Under the pieces are notes generated by a model. That model worked only from the letters and a program-made list of their open reading frames with translations. It did not search any database and was not told the origin of the DNA. A stretch of 64,000 bases of DNA from JACTMJ01 sp039812845 (GTDB taxonomy: Bacteria > Acidobacteriota > Terriglobia > Bryobacterales > Bryobacteraceae): positions 1 through 64,000 of the forward strand of contig JBDIBK010000003.1 in the NCBI GenBank assembly GCA_039812845.1, in the 5' to 3' direction. Positions 32,696-41,576 of this stretch are shown here, piece after piece; the first letter of the stretch is position 1; each line of letters starts with the position of its first letter. Made by a program: the position numbers and the translations under genes.

Positions 32696-33988
32696 ATGAG
32701 CACAATTGTTGAAATTATCGGGCGCGAGATTCTGGATTCCCGCGGCAACCCCACCGTGGAAGCCGATGTGATTTTGGAAGACGGGACGCTCGGCCGCGCC
32801 GCGGTGCCCTCGGGCGCTTCCACCGGCGAATATGAGGCGGTCGAGCTGCGCGACGGCGACAAGAACCGCTATCTCGGCAAGGGCGTGCTGAACGCCGTTA
32901 AGTCCGTGAACGGCGAGATTGCCGACGCGCTCGCCGGCATGGACGCGCTGGAGCAGCAGCTCGTTGACCGGGCGATGCTCGAACTGGACGGCACCCCGAA
33001 CAAGGCCAAACTGGGCGCGAATGCGATTCTCGCGGTGTCGATGGCTACCGCCCGCGCCGCCGCCGCCTATTTGCAGATTCCGCTTTATCGCTACCTTGGC
33101 GGCGTGCAGGCTTCCATCCTGCCCGTGCCCATGATGAACATCCTCAACGGCGGCGCGCATGCGGACAATTCCGTCGATCCGCAGGAGTTCATGATCGCGC
33201 CGCACGGCGCGGAAACCTTCTCCGAGGCGCTCCGCATGGGCGCGGAAGTCTTCCACACGCTCAAGGGCGTTTTGAAGAAGAAGGGCTATGCGACTTCCGT
33301 GGGCGATGAAGGCGGATTCGCGCCGAACCTGAAATCCAACGAAGAGGCTATCGAGGTGATTCTCGAAGCTATTGAGAAAGCGGGCTACAAGGCCGGGGAG
33401 CAGATCAGCCTGGCGCTGGACCCGGCTTCGAGCGAGTTCTTCGATAAGGAAAAGAAGAAGTACGTCTTCAAGAAGTCCGACAAGAGCGAATACACCAGCG
33501 AGCAGATGGTGGAGTTCTGGGCAAAGTGGGCCAGCCAGTATCCGATCATCTCCATCGAAGACGGCATGGACGAGAACGATTGGGATGGATGGAAGCTGCT
33601 GACCGAGAAGATCGGCGACAAGGTGCAACTGGTGGGCGACGATCTGTTCGTCACGAACAGCGCGCGCCTGGCCCAGGGAATCGAGAAGGGCGTTGCCAAT
33701 TCGATTCTCGTGAAGGTGAACCAGATCGGCTCCCTCACGGAGACGCTGGACGCAATGGCCCTGGCCGCAAGCGCGGGCTACACGGCGATGGTTTCCCACC
33801 GCTCCGGCGAAACGGAAGACACCTTCATCGCGGACCTCGCCGTGGCCACCGGCGCGGGCCAGATCAAGACCGGCTCCGCCAGCCGGACGGATCGCATCGC
33901 CAAGTACAACCAATTGCTCCGCATTGAGGAAGAGTTGGGTTCCACGGCGAAGTACGCCAGCAGGAAAGCGTTCAAGGTGAAGTTTTAG
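32696..33988 (+). CDS. eno: Enolase
   Basis: The 430-residue protein is a full-length enolase from MSTIVEIIGREILDSRGNPT. The Mg2+ and catalytic residues are present in SVGDEGGFAP, PIISIEDGMDENDW, LVGDDLFVTN, ILVKVNQIGSLTET and MVSHRSGETEDTFIADL. It interconverts 2-phosphoglycerate and phosphoenolpyruvate in the cytoplasm. TGGAGG lies upstream of the ATG at 32696. The gene stands alone and has a strong terminator. Confidence 0.97.
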   Translation: MSTIVEIIGREILDSRGNPTVEADVILEDGTLGRAAVPSGASTGEYEAVELRDGDKNRYLGKGVLNAVKSVNGEIADALAGMDALEQQLVDRAMLELDGTPNKAKLGANAILAVSMATARAAAAYLQIPLYRYLGGVQASILPVPMMNILNGGAHADNSVDPQEFMIAPHGAETFSEALRMGAEVFHTLKGVLKKKGYATSVGDEGGFAPNLKSNEEAIEVILEAIEKAGYKAGEQISLALDPASSEFFDKEKKKYVFKKSDKSEYTSEQMVEFWAKWASQYPIISIEDGMDENDWDGWKLLTEKIGDKVQLVGDDLFVTNSARLAQGIEKGVANSILVKVNQIGSLTETLDAMALAASAGYTAMVSHRSGETEDTFIADLAVATGAGQIKTGSASRTDRIAKYNQLLRIEEELGSTAKYASRKAFKVKF

Positions 33989-34010
33989 TCTCGGTCATGT
34001 CGCTGAAAGG

Positions 34011-34040
34011 AGGGCCGCCCGCGAAGGGCGGCCCTTTTTC
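34011..34040 (+). terminator. Rho-independent terminator after enolase
   Basis: A perfect 10-bp GC-rich stem (AGGGCCGCCC with GGGCGGCCCT) with loop GCGAA is followed by TTTTC, 22 bases after the enolase stop. Confidence 0.9.
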
Positions 34041-34245
34041 CTTTTCCTGGCCGCGGAAGAACCGTGAATGCGCACCGGAAGATCTCACAACAAGCTGTGC
34101 GGCGGTGAGAGAATACCAAGTAAGTGCGGATTGCCTCCGCCGCCGCGTGTCCCTTCAGAGATCTCCCTGCAGGCATGTCGATCCCCGAGGATGCCAATCG
34201 ATTACATCAGGAAGGCTCGCCACGCGGGCGGATAGGGGGATTTCG

Positions 34246-34626
34246 ATGAAGTATTTGTGCCTCGTTTACGGAGAAGAGCTGGCCATGTCTCAAGTGGATC
34301 CCGCGCACTGCGTCGCATTTGACGAAGAGTTGCGCGCCAAGGAAATCTGCATTGCGTCGGAAGCGCTGCTTCCGGTGGAAAGCGCCACCTCGGTACGGGT
34401 GCGCAATGGCCGGGTCTCCGTCACCGATGGGCCGTTCGCCGAAACGCACGAAACTCTGGCCGGTTTCTATCTCATCGAGGCGCGCGATCTGAACGCGGCG
34501 ATTCAGGTGGCCACGCAGATTCCGCCGGCGCGCATCGGCACCATTGAGATCCGCCCCGTGCGGCAACTTCCCGGCCGGGTCCTGGGCGCGGATACCCGGA
34601 ACGAAACGGCCGCGCGGAACGTTTGA
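34246..34626 (+). CDS. DGPF (YCII-related) domain protein
   Basis: The 126-residue protein has the fold and motif of DGPF proteins: MKYLCLVYGEE at the N-terminus, VRVRNGRVSVTDGPFAETHETLAGFYLIE in the centre, and IEIRPVRQL near the end. The DGPF-type motif appears as TDGPFAE. Proteins of this family are the usual genomic partners and targets of ECF42 sigma factors. Their enzymatic role is unknown. AGGGGGATTTCG precedes the start, and the ECF gene follows 23 bases downstream. Confidence 0.87.
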   Translation: MKYLCLVYGEELAMSQVDPAHCVAFDEELRAKEICIASEALLPVESATSVRVRNGRVSVTDGPFAETHETLAGFYLIEARDLNAAIQVATQIPPARIGTIEIRPVRQLPGRVLGADTRNETAARNV

Positions 34627-34649
34627 TTCCCAGCGGCACTTCGCACCCT

Positions 34650-35927
34650 ATGAATGGAATCTCTCAAAGCGACCCTCAGCGCGCGGTGGAAGAGATCTAC
34701 CGAAGCCAGTCCCGGCGCGTGCTGGCAACGCTGATTCGGCTGCTGGGCGATTTCGAACTGGCGGAAGAAGCGATGCACGACGCCTTCATGGCGGCGGTGG
34801 AGAAGTGGCCGCGCGACGGCATCCCTTCGAACCCCTCGGCCTGGCTGATCTCGGCCGGAAGGTTCAAGGCGATCGACGTCCTCCGACGCCGCAAGCGTTT
34901 CGAAACCGGGCTTCCGGGTGAGCCGGAACTGCTGGGTGCTTACGTCGAGACCCCCGTTTACGAGGAAAACTCCGTGGTGGACGATCGCCTGCGGTTGATC
35001 TTCACCTGCTGTCACCCGGCGCTGCCCGCCGACGCCCAGACAGCCCTCACCCTGCGGGAGGTCTGCGGCCTCACCACCGAAGCGATCGCCTGCGCGTTCT
35101 TTACCAGCCCCACCACCATGGCACAGCGCATTGTGCGGGCAAAGGCAAAGATTCGGGACGCGCGGATCCCCTACGAAGTGCCCGAGCGCGAAGCGCTGCC
35201 CGAGCGCCTGGACGCCGTCTTGCGGGTAGTTTATCTGGTCTACAACGAAGGCTATACCGCATCCTCCGGAGAGTCTCTCACCCGCGTCGAACTCTCCATG
35301 GAGGCCATTCGCCTGGGTCGCCTGCTGGCCGAGATGCTCCCCGAACCCGAAGTATTGGGATTGCTGGCTCTGATGCTGCTGCACGAATCGCGGCGTCCGG
35401 CGCGGCTCGATGAAGCCGGGGAACTCGTGCTGCTTGAGAACCAGGATCGCACCCAATGGAACCGCGCCCAGATCCAGGAAGGCAAGCAATTGCTCGAACG
35501 CGCGCTCGTCTCCCGCCGCTTCGGACCCTATTCGATTCAAGCCGCGATTGCGGCCGTGCATTCCGATGCGCCCAGCGTCGCCGCGACGGATTGGAGCCAG
35601 ATTGTAGGGTTATATGACGTGCTGCTGCGGCTGGAGCCCTCCGTGGTGGTGGAACTGAATCGCGCGGTGGCTCTGGCAATGCGCGATGGGCCGCTGGCCG
35701 GCCTGGCGGCGCTGGATGCGATATTCGACCGCGACGAACTGAAGGATTACCACCGGGCACACGCCGCGCGCGGGGAGCTGTGCGTTCGAGCGGGGCGGAT
35801 CAAGGAAGGCTGCGCGTGTTACGAGCGCGCGCTGGAGCTGGCCAAGCAGGCTCCGGAACGGCGCTTCCTGGAGCGGCGTCTCAAGGATATTTCCTGGGAC
35901 GGAACCGGCCGGCCGCGCTCAGCCTGA
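34650..35927 (+). CDS. ECF42-type RNA polymerase sigma factor with long C-terminal extension
   Basis: The protein has 425 residues from the ATG at 34650. Region sigma2 (about 13-80) has LATLIRLLGDFELAEEAMHDAFMAAVEKWP and SAWLISAGRFKAIDVLRRR. Region sigma4 (about 125-180) has LTLREVCGLTTEAIACAFFTSPTTMAQRIVRAK. The remaining 240 residues form a helical, TPR-like extension (VYNEGYTASSGESL, LLALMLLHESRR, VVVELNRAVALAMRDGP), the hallmark of ECF42. In that group no anti-sigma factor is present and the extension controls activity. No ribosome site is visible, so coupling to the upstream DGPF gene is likely. Confidence 0.85.
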   Translation: MNGISQSDPQRAVEEIYRSQSRRVLATLIRLLGDFELAEEAMHDAFMAAVEKWPRDGIPSNPSAWLISAGRFKAIDVLRRRKRFETGLPGEPELLGAYVETPVYEENSVVDDRLRLIFTCCHPALPADAQTALTLREVCGLTTEAIACAFFTSPTTMAQRIVRAKAKIRDARIPYEVPEREALPERLDAVLRVVYLVYNEGYTASSGESLTRVELSMEAIRLGRLLAEMLPEPEVLGLLALMLLHESRRPARLDEAGELVLLENQDRTQWNRAQIQEGKQLLERALVSRRFGPYSIQAAIAAVHSDAPSVAATDWSQIVGLYDVLLRLEPSVVVELNRAVALAMRDGPLAGLAALDAIFDRDELKDYHRAHAARGELCVRAGRIKEGCACYERALELAKQAPERRFLERRLKDISWDGTGRPRSA

Positions 35928-36401
35928 TTTTTCCCGGCCGATCTCCGCCATGGTCGCGCCGGTGGCGCGAAGAAAATCCTCGGGCGCGAGCAGCAACTGC
36001 AGCCCGCGCTGGCCCGCCGAAACGGAGATGCGGTCAAAGAGAATCGCGGTTTCGTCGAGGTAAGCCGGGTAGGCTTTGCGCGCGCCCAAAACCGTGACGC
36101 CTCCGCGAATGTAGCCCGTGAGCGGCTGCACCTCCTTGAGCGGGACAACCTCCGTCGAACGATTGCCACTGACGCGGGCGAGGGCCTTCAGATCCAGCTC
36201 GCTGTTGCCCGGTATCACGGCAAAACAGACGCCGTTGCGGTCTCCGCGGGCAACCAGCGTCTTGAACACCCGCTCCGGAGGCAGCCCGATCTTTGCCGCC
36301 ACCGATTCCGCGGCCAGGTGCTCGGGATCCACTTCGTACTCGACGATCTCATACGCGATGTTTGCCGCATCGAGGAGCCGCGCGGCATTCGTTCTCGTCA
36401 T
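35919..36401 (-). CDS. ybaK: YbaK/EbsC-type Cys-tRNA(Pro) deacylase
   Basis: The 160-residue protein matches YbaK: an N-terminal MTRTNAARLLDAANIAYE, then GLPPERVFKTLVARGD with the conserved lysine, FAVIPGNSELDLKALARVSG, and GYIRGGVTVLGARKAYPAYLDE. YbaK removes cysteine mischarged on tRNA-Pro. The 3' end overlaps that of the convergent sigma-factor gene by nine bases. Confidence 0.92.
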   Translation of the reverse strand: MTRTNAARLLDAANIAYEIVEYEVDPEHLAAESVAAKIGLPPERVFKTLVARGDRNGVCFAVIPGNSELDLKALARVSGNRSTEVVPLKEVQPLTGYIRGGVTVLGARKAYPAYLDETAILFDRISVSAGQRGLQLLLAPEDFLRATGATMAEIGREKSG

Positions 36402-36409
36402 CCCTCGCC

Positions 36410-37618
36410 TCAGCCCAGGGCTTGTGCCAGATCGTTGACAATATCGGCCGCGTCTTCAATACCCACCGAGAGGCGCACGAGATTCTCGCGAACCCCCGTG
36501 CGCGCCTTATGCTTCGGAGCGACGTCGCGATGGGAGGCCGTCCAGGGATGCAGCACCATACTGTGCACATCGCCCAGGGAGGTCGCGCCAACCACCAGCT
36601 TCAGGCGGTCTATGAACGCAAATACTCCGTGCTTATCCAAGCCCTTGATTTCGAAGCTGACCATCGCGCCGTAGAGGCCGTCGGGGAACAGTTTGTCGAT
36701 GCTCGCCCGGTCCGGGTGAGCGGGATCGTCGAGGTAATAGACCTGCTCGATCGCCGGATGCGTGCGCAGGAATGCCGCCACCGTGGCCGCGTTGCGGCAT
36801 TGCCGCTCCATACGAAGCGGGAACGTCTTGATCCCGCGCATGGCGAGATAGGCCTCAAACGGTCCCAGAATGGGGCCGACGACTCTCGACATCGCACGGA
36901 TCTCTTCGATCTTCTCTCCGCGCGCGACGATGGCCCCGCCCATCACGTCGCCGTGGCCCGAAAGATACTTCGTAAGGCTGTGAACCACATAGTCCGCGCC
37001 GTGTTCGAGCGGCCGCACCAGAAGCGGGGTCGCGAACGTGTTGTCCACGATCAGAGGCGCTTTTGCCGCATGGGAAAGCTCCGCAATCCGGCCGAGATCG
37101 CCCACGCGCAGGATCGGGTTTGAAACCGTTTCCATCAGCACGCAGCCGGGCTGGAAGGTTTCGAGCGCTTTCGCCAGCGCCGCTTCGTCGCAGATATCCA
37201 CGAAGCGGGTTTCGATGCCGAAGGGTTCCAGCATGTTCATCAACAGCTTGACGGTTGCACCGTAAAGCGCCTCCGCGCACAGCACTTTCTTGCGGCGTTC
37301 GGCCAGGCATGTGAGCAGGGTTGCCTGCAGCGCCACCATTCCGGACGAGGTGGCAAGCGCGCCGCCCCTCGCTTCGGGAGATGCGGCCGAGGGCGCGGCG
37401 CCTTCAAGCGACGCCAGCAGTTCTTCGAGCGCGGAGTTGGTGGGGTTGTCGTATCGCGCGTACGCGTACCCTTCCACTTCATGCCCGAAAACTTTGTCCA
37501 GGATTTCGCTTTCCCCGTAGAAGTAAGAAGCAGCGGTGTGGATGGGGGTGGTAACCGGGATGTGCTTTCCCGGTTTCTTGCGGTCCCCGGCGTGGACCGC
37601 GGCGGTATGAATCTTCAA
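36410..37618 (-). CDS. Cys/Met-metabolism PLP enzyme (cystathionine gamma-synthase/lyase family)
   Basis: The 402-residue protein has the family signature VVHSLTKYLSGHGDVMGGAIV with the PLP-binding lysine, the tyrosine-containing EGYAYARYDNPTNSALEELLASLEG, and the C-terminal LVRLSVGIEDAADIVNDLAQAL. These enzymes make or break cystathionine, or split methionine or cysteine. MetB, MetC, CGL and methionine gamma-lyase cannot be told apart safely from sequence alone. A possible link to cysteine synthesis through cysK elsewhere in the window is only thematic. The stop is eight bases from the ybaK start. Confidence 0.88.
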   Translation of the reverse strand: MKIHTAAVHAGDRKKPGKHIPVTTPIHTAASYFYGESEILDKVFGHEVEGYAYARYDNPTNSALEELLASLEGAAPSAASPEARGGALATSSGMVALQATLLTCLAERRKKVLCAEALYGATVKLLMNMLEPFGIETRFVDICDEAALAKALETFQPGCVLMETVSNPILRVGDLGRIAELSHAAKAPLIVDNTFATPLLVRPLEHGADYVVHSLTKYLSGHGDVMGGAIVARGEKIEEIRAMSRVVGPILGPFEAYLAMRGIKTFPLRMERQCRNAATVAAFLRTHPAIEQVYYLDDPAHPDRASIDKLFPDGLYGAMVSFEIKGLDKHGVFAFIDRLKLVVGATSLGDVHSMVLHPWTASHRDVAPKHKARTGVRENLVRLSVGIEDAADIVNDLAQALG

Positions 37619-37700
37619 AGCGGAGTGCCTCTTTTCGTGGTGACTATTTTTATTATCCGACGACTGGCCCCGTCGCCGCGCGGAACCGCTGGGCGCCTGT

Positions 37701-38486
37701 TCAGCGCGTGGCGCTGATGCGGAAATCCGGCACGGCGGGCATGCGAAGAACGGTGCACATCTCGAAGAGCCTCGAACGCGCCCGAGAGCCGATGCGGTCC
37801 GCGAGGGAGGTGCGAATCATCGATTGCGCCGGCAGATGCGGATTGCGCTCGCGAAGGCTGTCGCCGGCGTCCGGGTCCGGGAGGTTGGTGGTCAGAATCG
37901 TGGGCTTCTGGTGATTGCAGCGGTAGGTGACGATGCCGGTGATGGTGTCTTCAATCCAATCTGAAACGCGGTGGCTGCCGAGATCGTCGAGCATAAGGAC
38001 TTCCACTTCAAGAGCCGTGCTGTACGCATCGCGGGTGGAAGCGCCCGAGAGCGGATCGAAGCTCGAGCGAATCATTTCGAGAAGCTGCTGATAGTCGAAA
38101 AAGCGGCACTGATACCCGGCGGCAACCAGTTCCTTGAGCACGGCAACCGCAAGATGGGTCTTCCCGGTTCCCGGCGGGCCCACCAGCAGCAATCCGTTCG
38201 GGTTTTTCATGGGGACGTTCCGGGAACGGCGGGCAAGATCCTTGGCGTAGCGGCTCACCTGAAATAAGGTGTCCCGCAGCGCTTTCTCCCAGGCCGGATT
38301 TCCCCTCACAGTGGCAAAGTTGTCGAAGGACGCTTCCCGGTAAAGGGGCGGAATGCCGGCGCGCTGATAGAGCGATTCCGGTGAAACGGTCTCCCCGCAG
38401 CCGCAGGCGCTGACCCCTTCGAGGCCATGGCGCTCTTCCACAATCCATCCTGTTCCGCCGCATCGCGGGCAATCGGGTCGGGGCAT
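37701..38486 (-). CDS. DnaC/IstB-like AAA+ ATPase with zinc-ribbon N-terminus
   Basis: From the ATG at 38486 the protein has 261 residues. An N-terminal zinc ribbon (PDCPRCGGTGW ... CGCG) precedes an AAA+ domain with Walker A GPPGTGKTHLA near residue 94 and Walker B VLMLDDLGS near 153, followed by TTNLPDP sensor 1. The family loads replicative helicase or assists transposition. No transposase is adjacent, so a chromosomal DnaC-like role is more likely. An upstream ATG at 38549 would add 21 residues. Neither start has a good ribosome site. Confidence 0.82.
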   Translation of the reverse strand: MPRPDCPRCGGTGWIVEERHGLEGVSACGCGETVSPESLYQRAGIPPLYREASFDNFATVRGNPAWEKALRDTLFQVSRYAKDLARRSRNVPMKNPNGLLLVGPPGTGKTHLAVAVLKELVAAGYQCRFFDYQQLLEMIRSSFDPLSGASTRDAYSTALEVEVLMLDDLGSHRVSDWIEDTITGIVTYRCNHQKPTILTTNLPDPDAGDSLRERNPHLPAQSMIRTSLADRIGSRARSRLFEMCTVLRMPAVPDFRISATR

Positions 38487-38603
38487 CGGTATTTCTTCAT
38501 TATCGCGCCGGATCCGCCCTTGCGGGGCTCTCGAATTTGCGATACTCATGAATCTTGCCAATTCCGCTGACCCGGTGCGGGCGAGATGCCGGGAAAGGAT
38601 TTC

Positions 38604-39731
38604 ATGAATATTCTGGTAGCGAATCTTGGCTCCACCTCGGTGAAGTATCAGCTTCTCGATATGCCATCCGAGACCGTGCTTGCCAAGGGAAAAATCGAGC
38701 GGGTTACAGATTATCGCACGGCCGTCGAGGAGGTGCGCAAACTGGATGCGCCCGTCGATGCCGTCGCGTTCAAAGCGGTACACGCCGGGCCGGACTATTG
38801 CGGCACCTACCTTGTGGACGATGGCGTTCTGCAGGCAATGGAGGAATACTGCTCCGTCGCGCCCCTGCACAACCGCATTTACCTCGATGGAATTCGTGCG
38901 TTCCAGGAATCAATGGCGGGGACGCCGCTGATCGCCGCGTTTGAAACGGAGTTTCACGCCAACCGCCCTGCCTGGGCCAAGCGCTATGGCATCCCCCAGG
39001 AATGGTGCGAGAAATATGGCATCCTGCGCTACGGCTTCCACGGAGCCTCGCACGAGTGGGTCAGCGAGCGCAGCGCGGAATTGCTCGACCGGCCGAAGGC
39101 GGAATTGCGGGTGGTGAGCTGCCATCTGGGCGGCAGTTCTTCGGTCTGCGCCATCCGGGGGGGCGTAAGCATCGATTGCTCCATGGGATTTTCTCCCCAG
39201 TCCGGCCTCGAAAATGCCACCCGCCACGGAGAGCTCGATCCGTTTGCCGTGTTCTATCTCCAGAAGAAACTGAACTTGACCACCGAAGAACTGGTTGCCC
39301 GCCTGCTCGAAGAAGGGGGGCTCGCGGGCCTCTCCGGCGTGGAAGGCGGAGACATTCGGGACATCGTGAAGGCGGCCGAACGCGGAGACCCGAAGGCGAT
39401 GGAGACCTTCGATCTGTTCTGCTATTCGGTGAAAAAATACGTCGGCGCTTACGCGGCGGCGCTGGAAGGGCTGGATGCCATCGCCTTCACGGGCGGCATC
39501 GGCGAGAATGGCTTCCGCGTGCGGTCCATGGTCTGCCTCGGCCTGGCGTTTCTGGGTGTGGAACTCGACGAGGCCGTCAACGTCTCCCAGAGCGGAGACC
39601 GCATCATCTCCACGCCGGGGAGCAAGACCAAGGTCCTGGTGGTGGAAGCAAACGAGGAGCGCATTGTGGCCCGGCGCGCCACCCGCGTGCTGCGGCGTCT
39701 GGAGAAACCGCCCGTCGCCATCCGGGCGTAG
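38604..39731 (+). CDS. ackA: Acetate kinase-like enzyme with altered active-site residues
   Basis: The 375-residue ASKHA kinase starts at the ATG at 38604 (AAAGGATTTC upstream). It keeps the N-terminal NLGSTSVKY loop, CSVAPLHN, GILRYGFHGASHEW with the catalytic His, LGGSSSVCAIRGG, TRHGELDP with the substrate Arg, FTGGIGENG and a C-terminal EANEERIVA. The position of catalytic Asp148 (Methanosarcina numbering) is Glu in AFETEFH, and that of Arg91 is Lys in FKAVHAG. Acetate kinase makes ATP from acetyl phosphate. These changes suggest modified activity or substrate. No pta gene is nearby. Confidence 0.8.
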   Translation: MNILVANLGSTSVKYQLLDMPSETVLAKGKIERVTDYRTAVEEVRKLDAPVDAVAFKAVHAGPDYCGTYLVDDGVLQAMEEYCSVAPLHNRIYLDGIRAFQESMAGTPLIAAFETEFHANRPAWAKRYGIPQEWCEKYGILRYGFHGASHEWVSERSAELLDRPKAELRVVSCHLGGSSSVCAIRGGVSIDCSMGFSPQSGLENATRHGELDPFAVFYLQKKLNLTTEELVARLLEEGGLAGLSGVEGGDIRDIVKAAERGDPKAMETFDLFCYSVKKYVGAYAAALEGLDAIAFTGGIGENGFRVRSMVCLGLAFLGVELDEAVNVSQSGDRIISTPGSKTKVLVVEANEERIVARRATRVLRRLEKPPVAIRA

Positions 39732-39755
39732 GCGCGGGGCAACCCGGCAAGCCGC

Positions 39756-40217
39756 TTACTTCACGGGCGGGAACGGCACCAGCATGTCTTCTTTTCGCAT
39801 GACGAGCGTGCTCGTGTTGTAGCTGGCCAGTTCGAAATCGTGCCCGTGCGTGATCGCATCCGTCGGGCAGGCCTCCACGCAGTATCCGCAGAAGATGCAG
39901 CGGCTGTAATCGATGTTGTAGACGCTCGCGTAGCGTTCCCCGCCGCTGATCCGTTCCTGGTCTTTGTTCTCTTCGGCCTCAATGTAAATGCAATGCACGG
40001 GGCATGCGGCCGAGCACAGAAAACAGGCGACGCATTTTTCCATTCCGTTCGCGTCGCGCTGCAGCACATGCTTGCCGCGATAGCGCTCCTGGAGTTTCGC
40101 CGGGCCGTCCGGATAATCTTCCGTCACGGTGGGCGACATCATTTCCTTGAAAGTGACGCCCATCCCCTTGGCGATGGCGGACGCGCCTCCCAGAATGTCG
40201 GTGACCTTGTTACCCAT
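39756..40217 (-). CDS. nuoI: NADH-quinone oxidoreductase subunit I
   Basis: The 153-residue ferredoxin-like protein has two 4Fe-4S motifs: CVACFLCSAACP and CIFCGYCVEACPTDAI, with CIYIEAEENKDQE between. This matches NuoI, which carries clusters N6a and N6b in complex I. No other nuo gene is present in the window, so it is separated from the usual operon and follows the flavoprotein gene by 51 bases. It could serve complex I or a flavoprotein partner. Confidence 0.88.
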   Translation of the reverse strand: MGNKVTDILGGASAIAKGMGVTFKEMMSPTVTEDYPDGPAKLQERYRGKHVLQRDANGMEKCVACFLCSAACPVHCIYIEAEENKDQERISGGERYASVYNIDYSRCIFCGYCVEACPTDAITHGHDFELASYNTSTLVMRKEDMLVPFPPVK

Positions 40218-40268
40218 GGTTATCTCCTAGCTTAGCGAAACACAGCCGGCAATGTGGCCGCATGGCGC

Positions 40269-41573
40269 TCAACCGGTCTCCTTCAGCAACTGCTGTGCGG
40301 CGATCAGCAGCGGATCCCACACCGCGGCGTAGGGCGGCGCGTAACAGAGATCCGCAAACTGAAACTCCTCCACGCACAGGCCCGCCGTGAGCGCGGTGGC
40401 CAGCACATTGATGCGGCCTTCCACGCCATCCGTTCCAACCAGCGCGCCACCGAGCAGCCTGCCGTTGTCGCGGTTGGCGATCAGCTTGACCTTCACCGAT
40501 TCCCCACCGAAATATGAGGCGCGCGTGTGGGCCTCCACCGTGGCCGAGACCGGCCGAAAGCCCGCCTCCCGCGCCGCCGCTTCGGATAGGCCCGTCACGC
40601 CCACCGCAAGGCCGCACACGCGCAGGATCGAAGTGCCCAGCACGCCGGGGAAACGCTCCCGCCGCCCGGCAACATTCGCGCCCGCAACGCGGCCCATCTT
40701 GTTCGCCGTCGTGCCCAGCGGAATCCAGGCGGGTGCGTGCAGAAGCAGGTGATGCGTTTCCGCGCAATCGCCTGCCGCATAGATGCCGGGGATGCTGGTC
40801 TCGAGATATTCATTCACCGCGATGGCGCCGCTGCGCCCCAGGGCGATCCCGGCCGAGGCGGCAATTTCCGAATTGGGCCGAATCCCAGGGGCTAAGATCA
40901 CGACATCCGCCGGGAATTCATTCACCGCGCCCTCGCGGATCTCCCGCACCGGCTGCCCAAGATGCAGCGCGACACCCGCCAGTTCGAGGCGCTCTCGAAT
41001 CCGCTCCGCGAGCCACTCGTCCCGCCAGCCCAGGAAGTGGCTGGACCGGTCGAACAGGCGCACTTCGAGGCCGCGGGCCAGCAGCGATTCCGCCATTTCC
41101 AGCCCCACGAAACCGGCGCCCACAATCGCCGCGCGCCGCGGCTTGCGCGCCTCAAGAAACGCCTCCAGGCGCTGCGCATCCTCCCACGTGTGGAACGGGA
41201 AGCAATGGGGCAGATGGTCGCCCACAATCGGAGGAGTGGCGGTTCGCGCACCGGTGGCGATCACCAGCCGGTCATAGGCCAGTTCTTCCCCGCCCTTCAG
41301 CAGCACCCGGCGGCGCGACGGAAGAATCTCTCCCACCCCGGTGTTCAGGCGCACCCGGATATCCCGCTCGCGCTCGAAAAACGCGACCGGGCGCGCGATC
41401 AGCATGTTGGGGTCTTTGACCGTGCCGCCAATCCAATAAGGGAGTCCACAGGCACCGTAGGAAACCACCGGGCCACGTTCAAGTACGGTGATCTTCAGTT
41501 CGCGGGAGATCCGTCGCGCCCGGGAGGCCGCGCTCATTCCGGCCGCCACGCCTCCGATCACCACAAGGTTCAT
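40269..41573 (-). CDS. CoA-disulfide-reductase/NADH-oxidase-like flavoprotein
   Basis: The 434-residue protein has an N-terminal FAD motif (LVVIGGVAAGMSAASRARR), the redox cysteine in VVSYGACGLPYWIGG near residue 43, an NAD(P) motif (AAIVGAGFVGLEMAESLLARG) near 148, and IPGIYAAGDCAE. A C-terminal dimerisation domain spans about 320-434. The single-Cys class reduces CoA disulfide, oxygen or peroxide. As this organism carries bshC, reduction of a bacillithiol-related disulfide is also possible. It lies three bases from the STAS gene, in operon. Confidence 0.85.
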   Translation of the reverse strand: MNLVVIGGVAAGMSAASRARRISRELKITVLERGPVVSYGACGLPYWIGGTVKDPNMLIARPVAFFERERDIRVRLNTGVGEILPSRRRVLLKGGEELAYDRLVIATGARTATPPIVGDHLPHCFPFHTWEDAQRLEAFLEARKPRRAAIVGAGFVGLEMAESLLARGLEVRLFDRSSHFLGWRDEWLAERIRERLELAGVALHLGQPVREIREGAVNEFPADVVILAPGIRPNSEIAASAGIALGRSGAIAVNEYLETSIPGIYAAGDCAETHHLLLHAPAWIPLGTTANKMGRVAGANVAGRRERFPGVLGTSILRVCGLAVGVTGLSEAAAREAGFRPVSATVEAHTRASYFGGESVKVKLIANRDNGRLLGGALVGTDGVEGRINVLATALTAGLCVEEFQFADLCYAPPYAAVWDPLLIAAQQLLKETG

Positions 41574-41576
41574 GCC

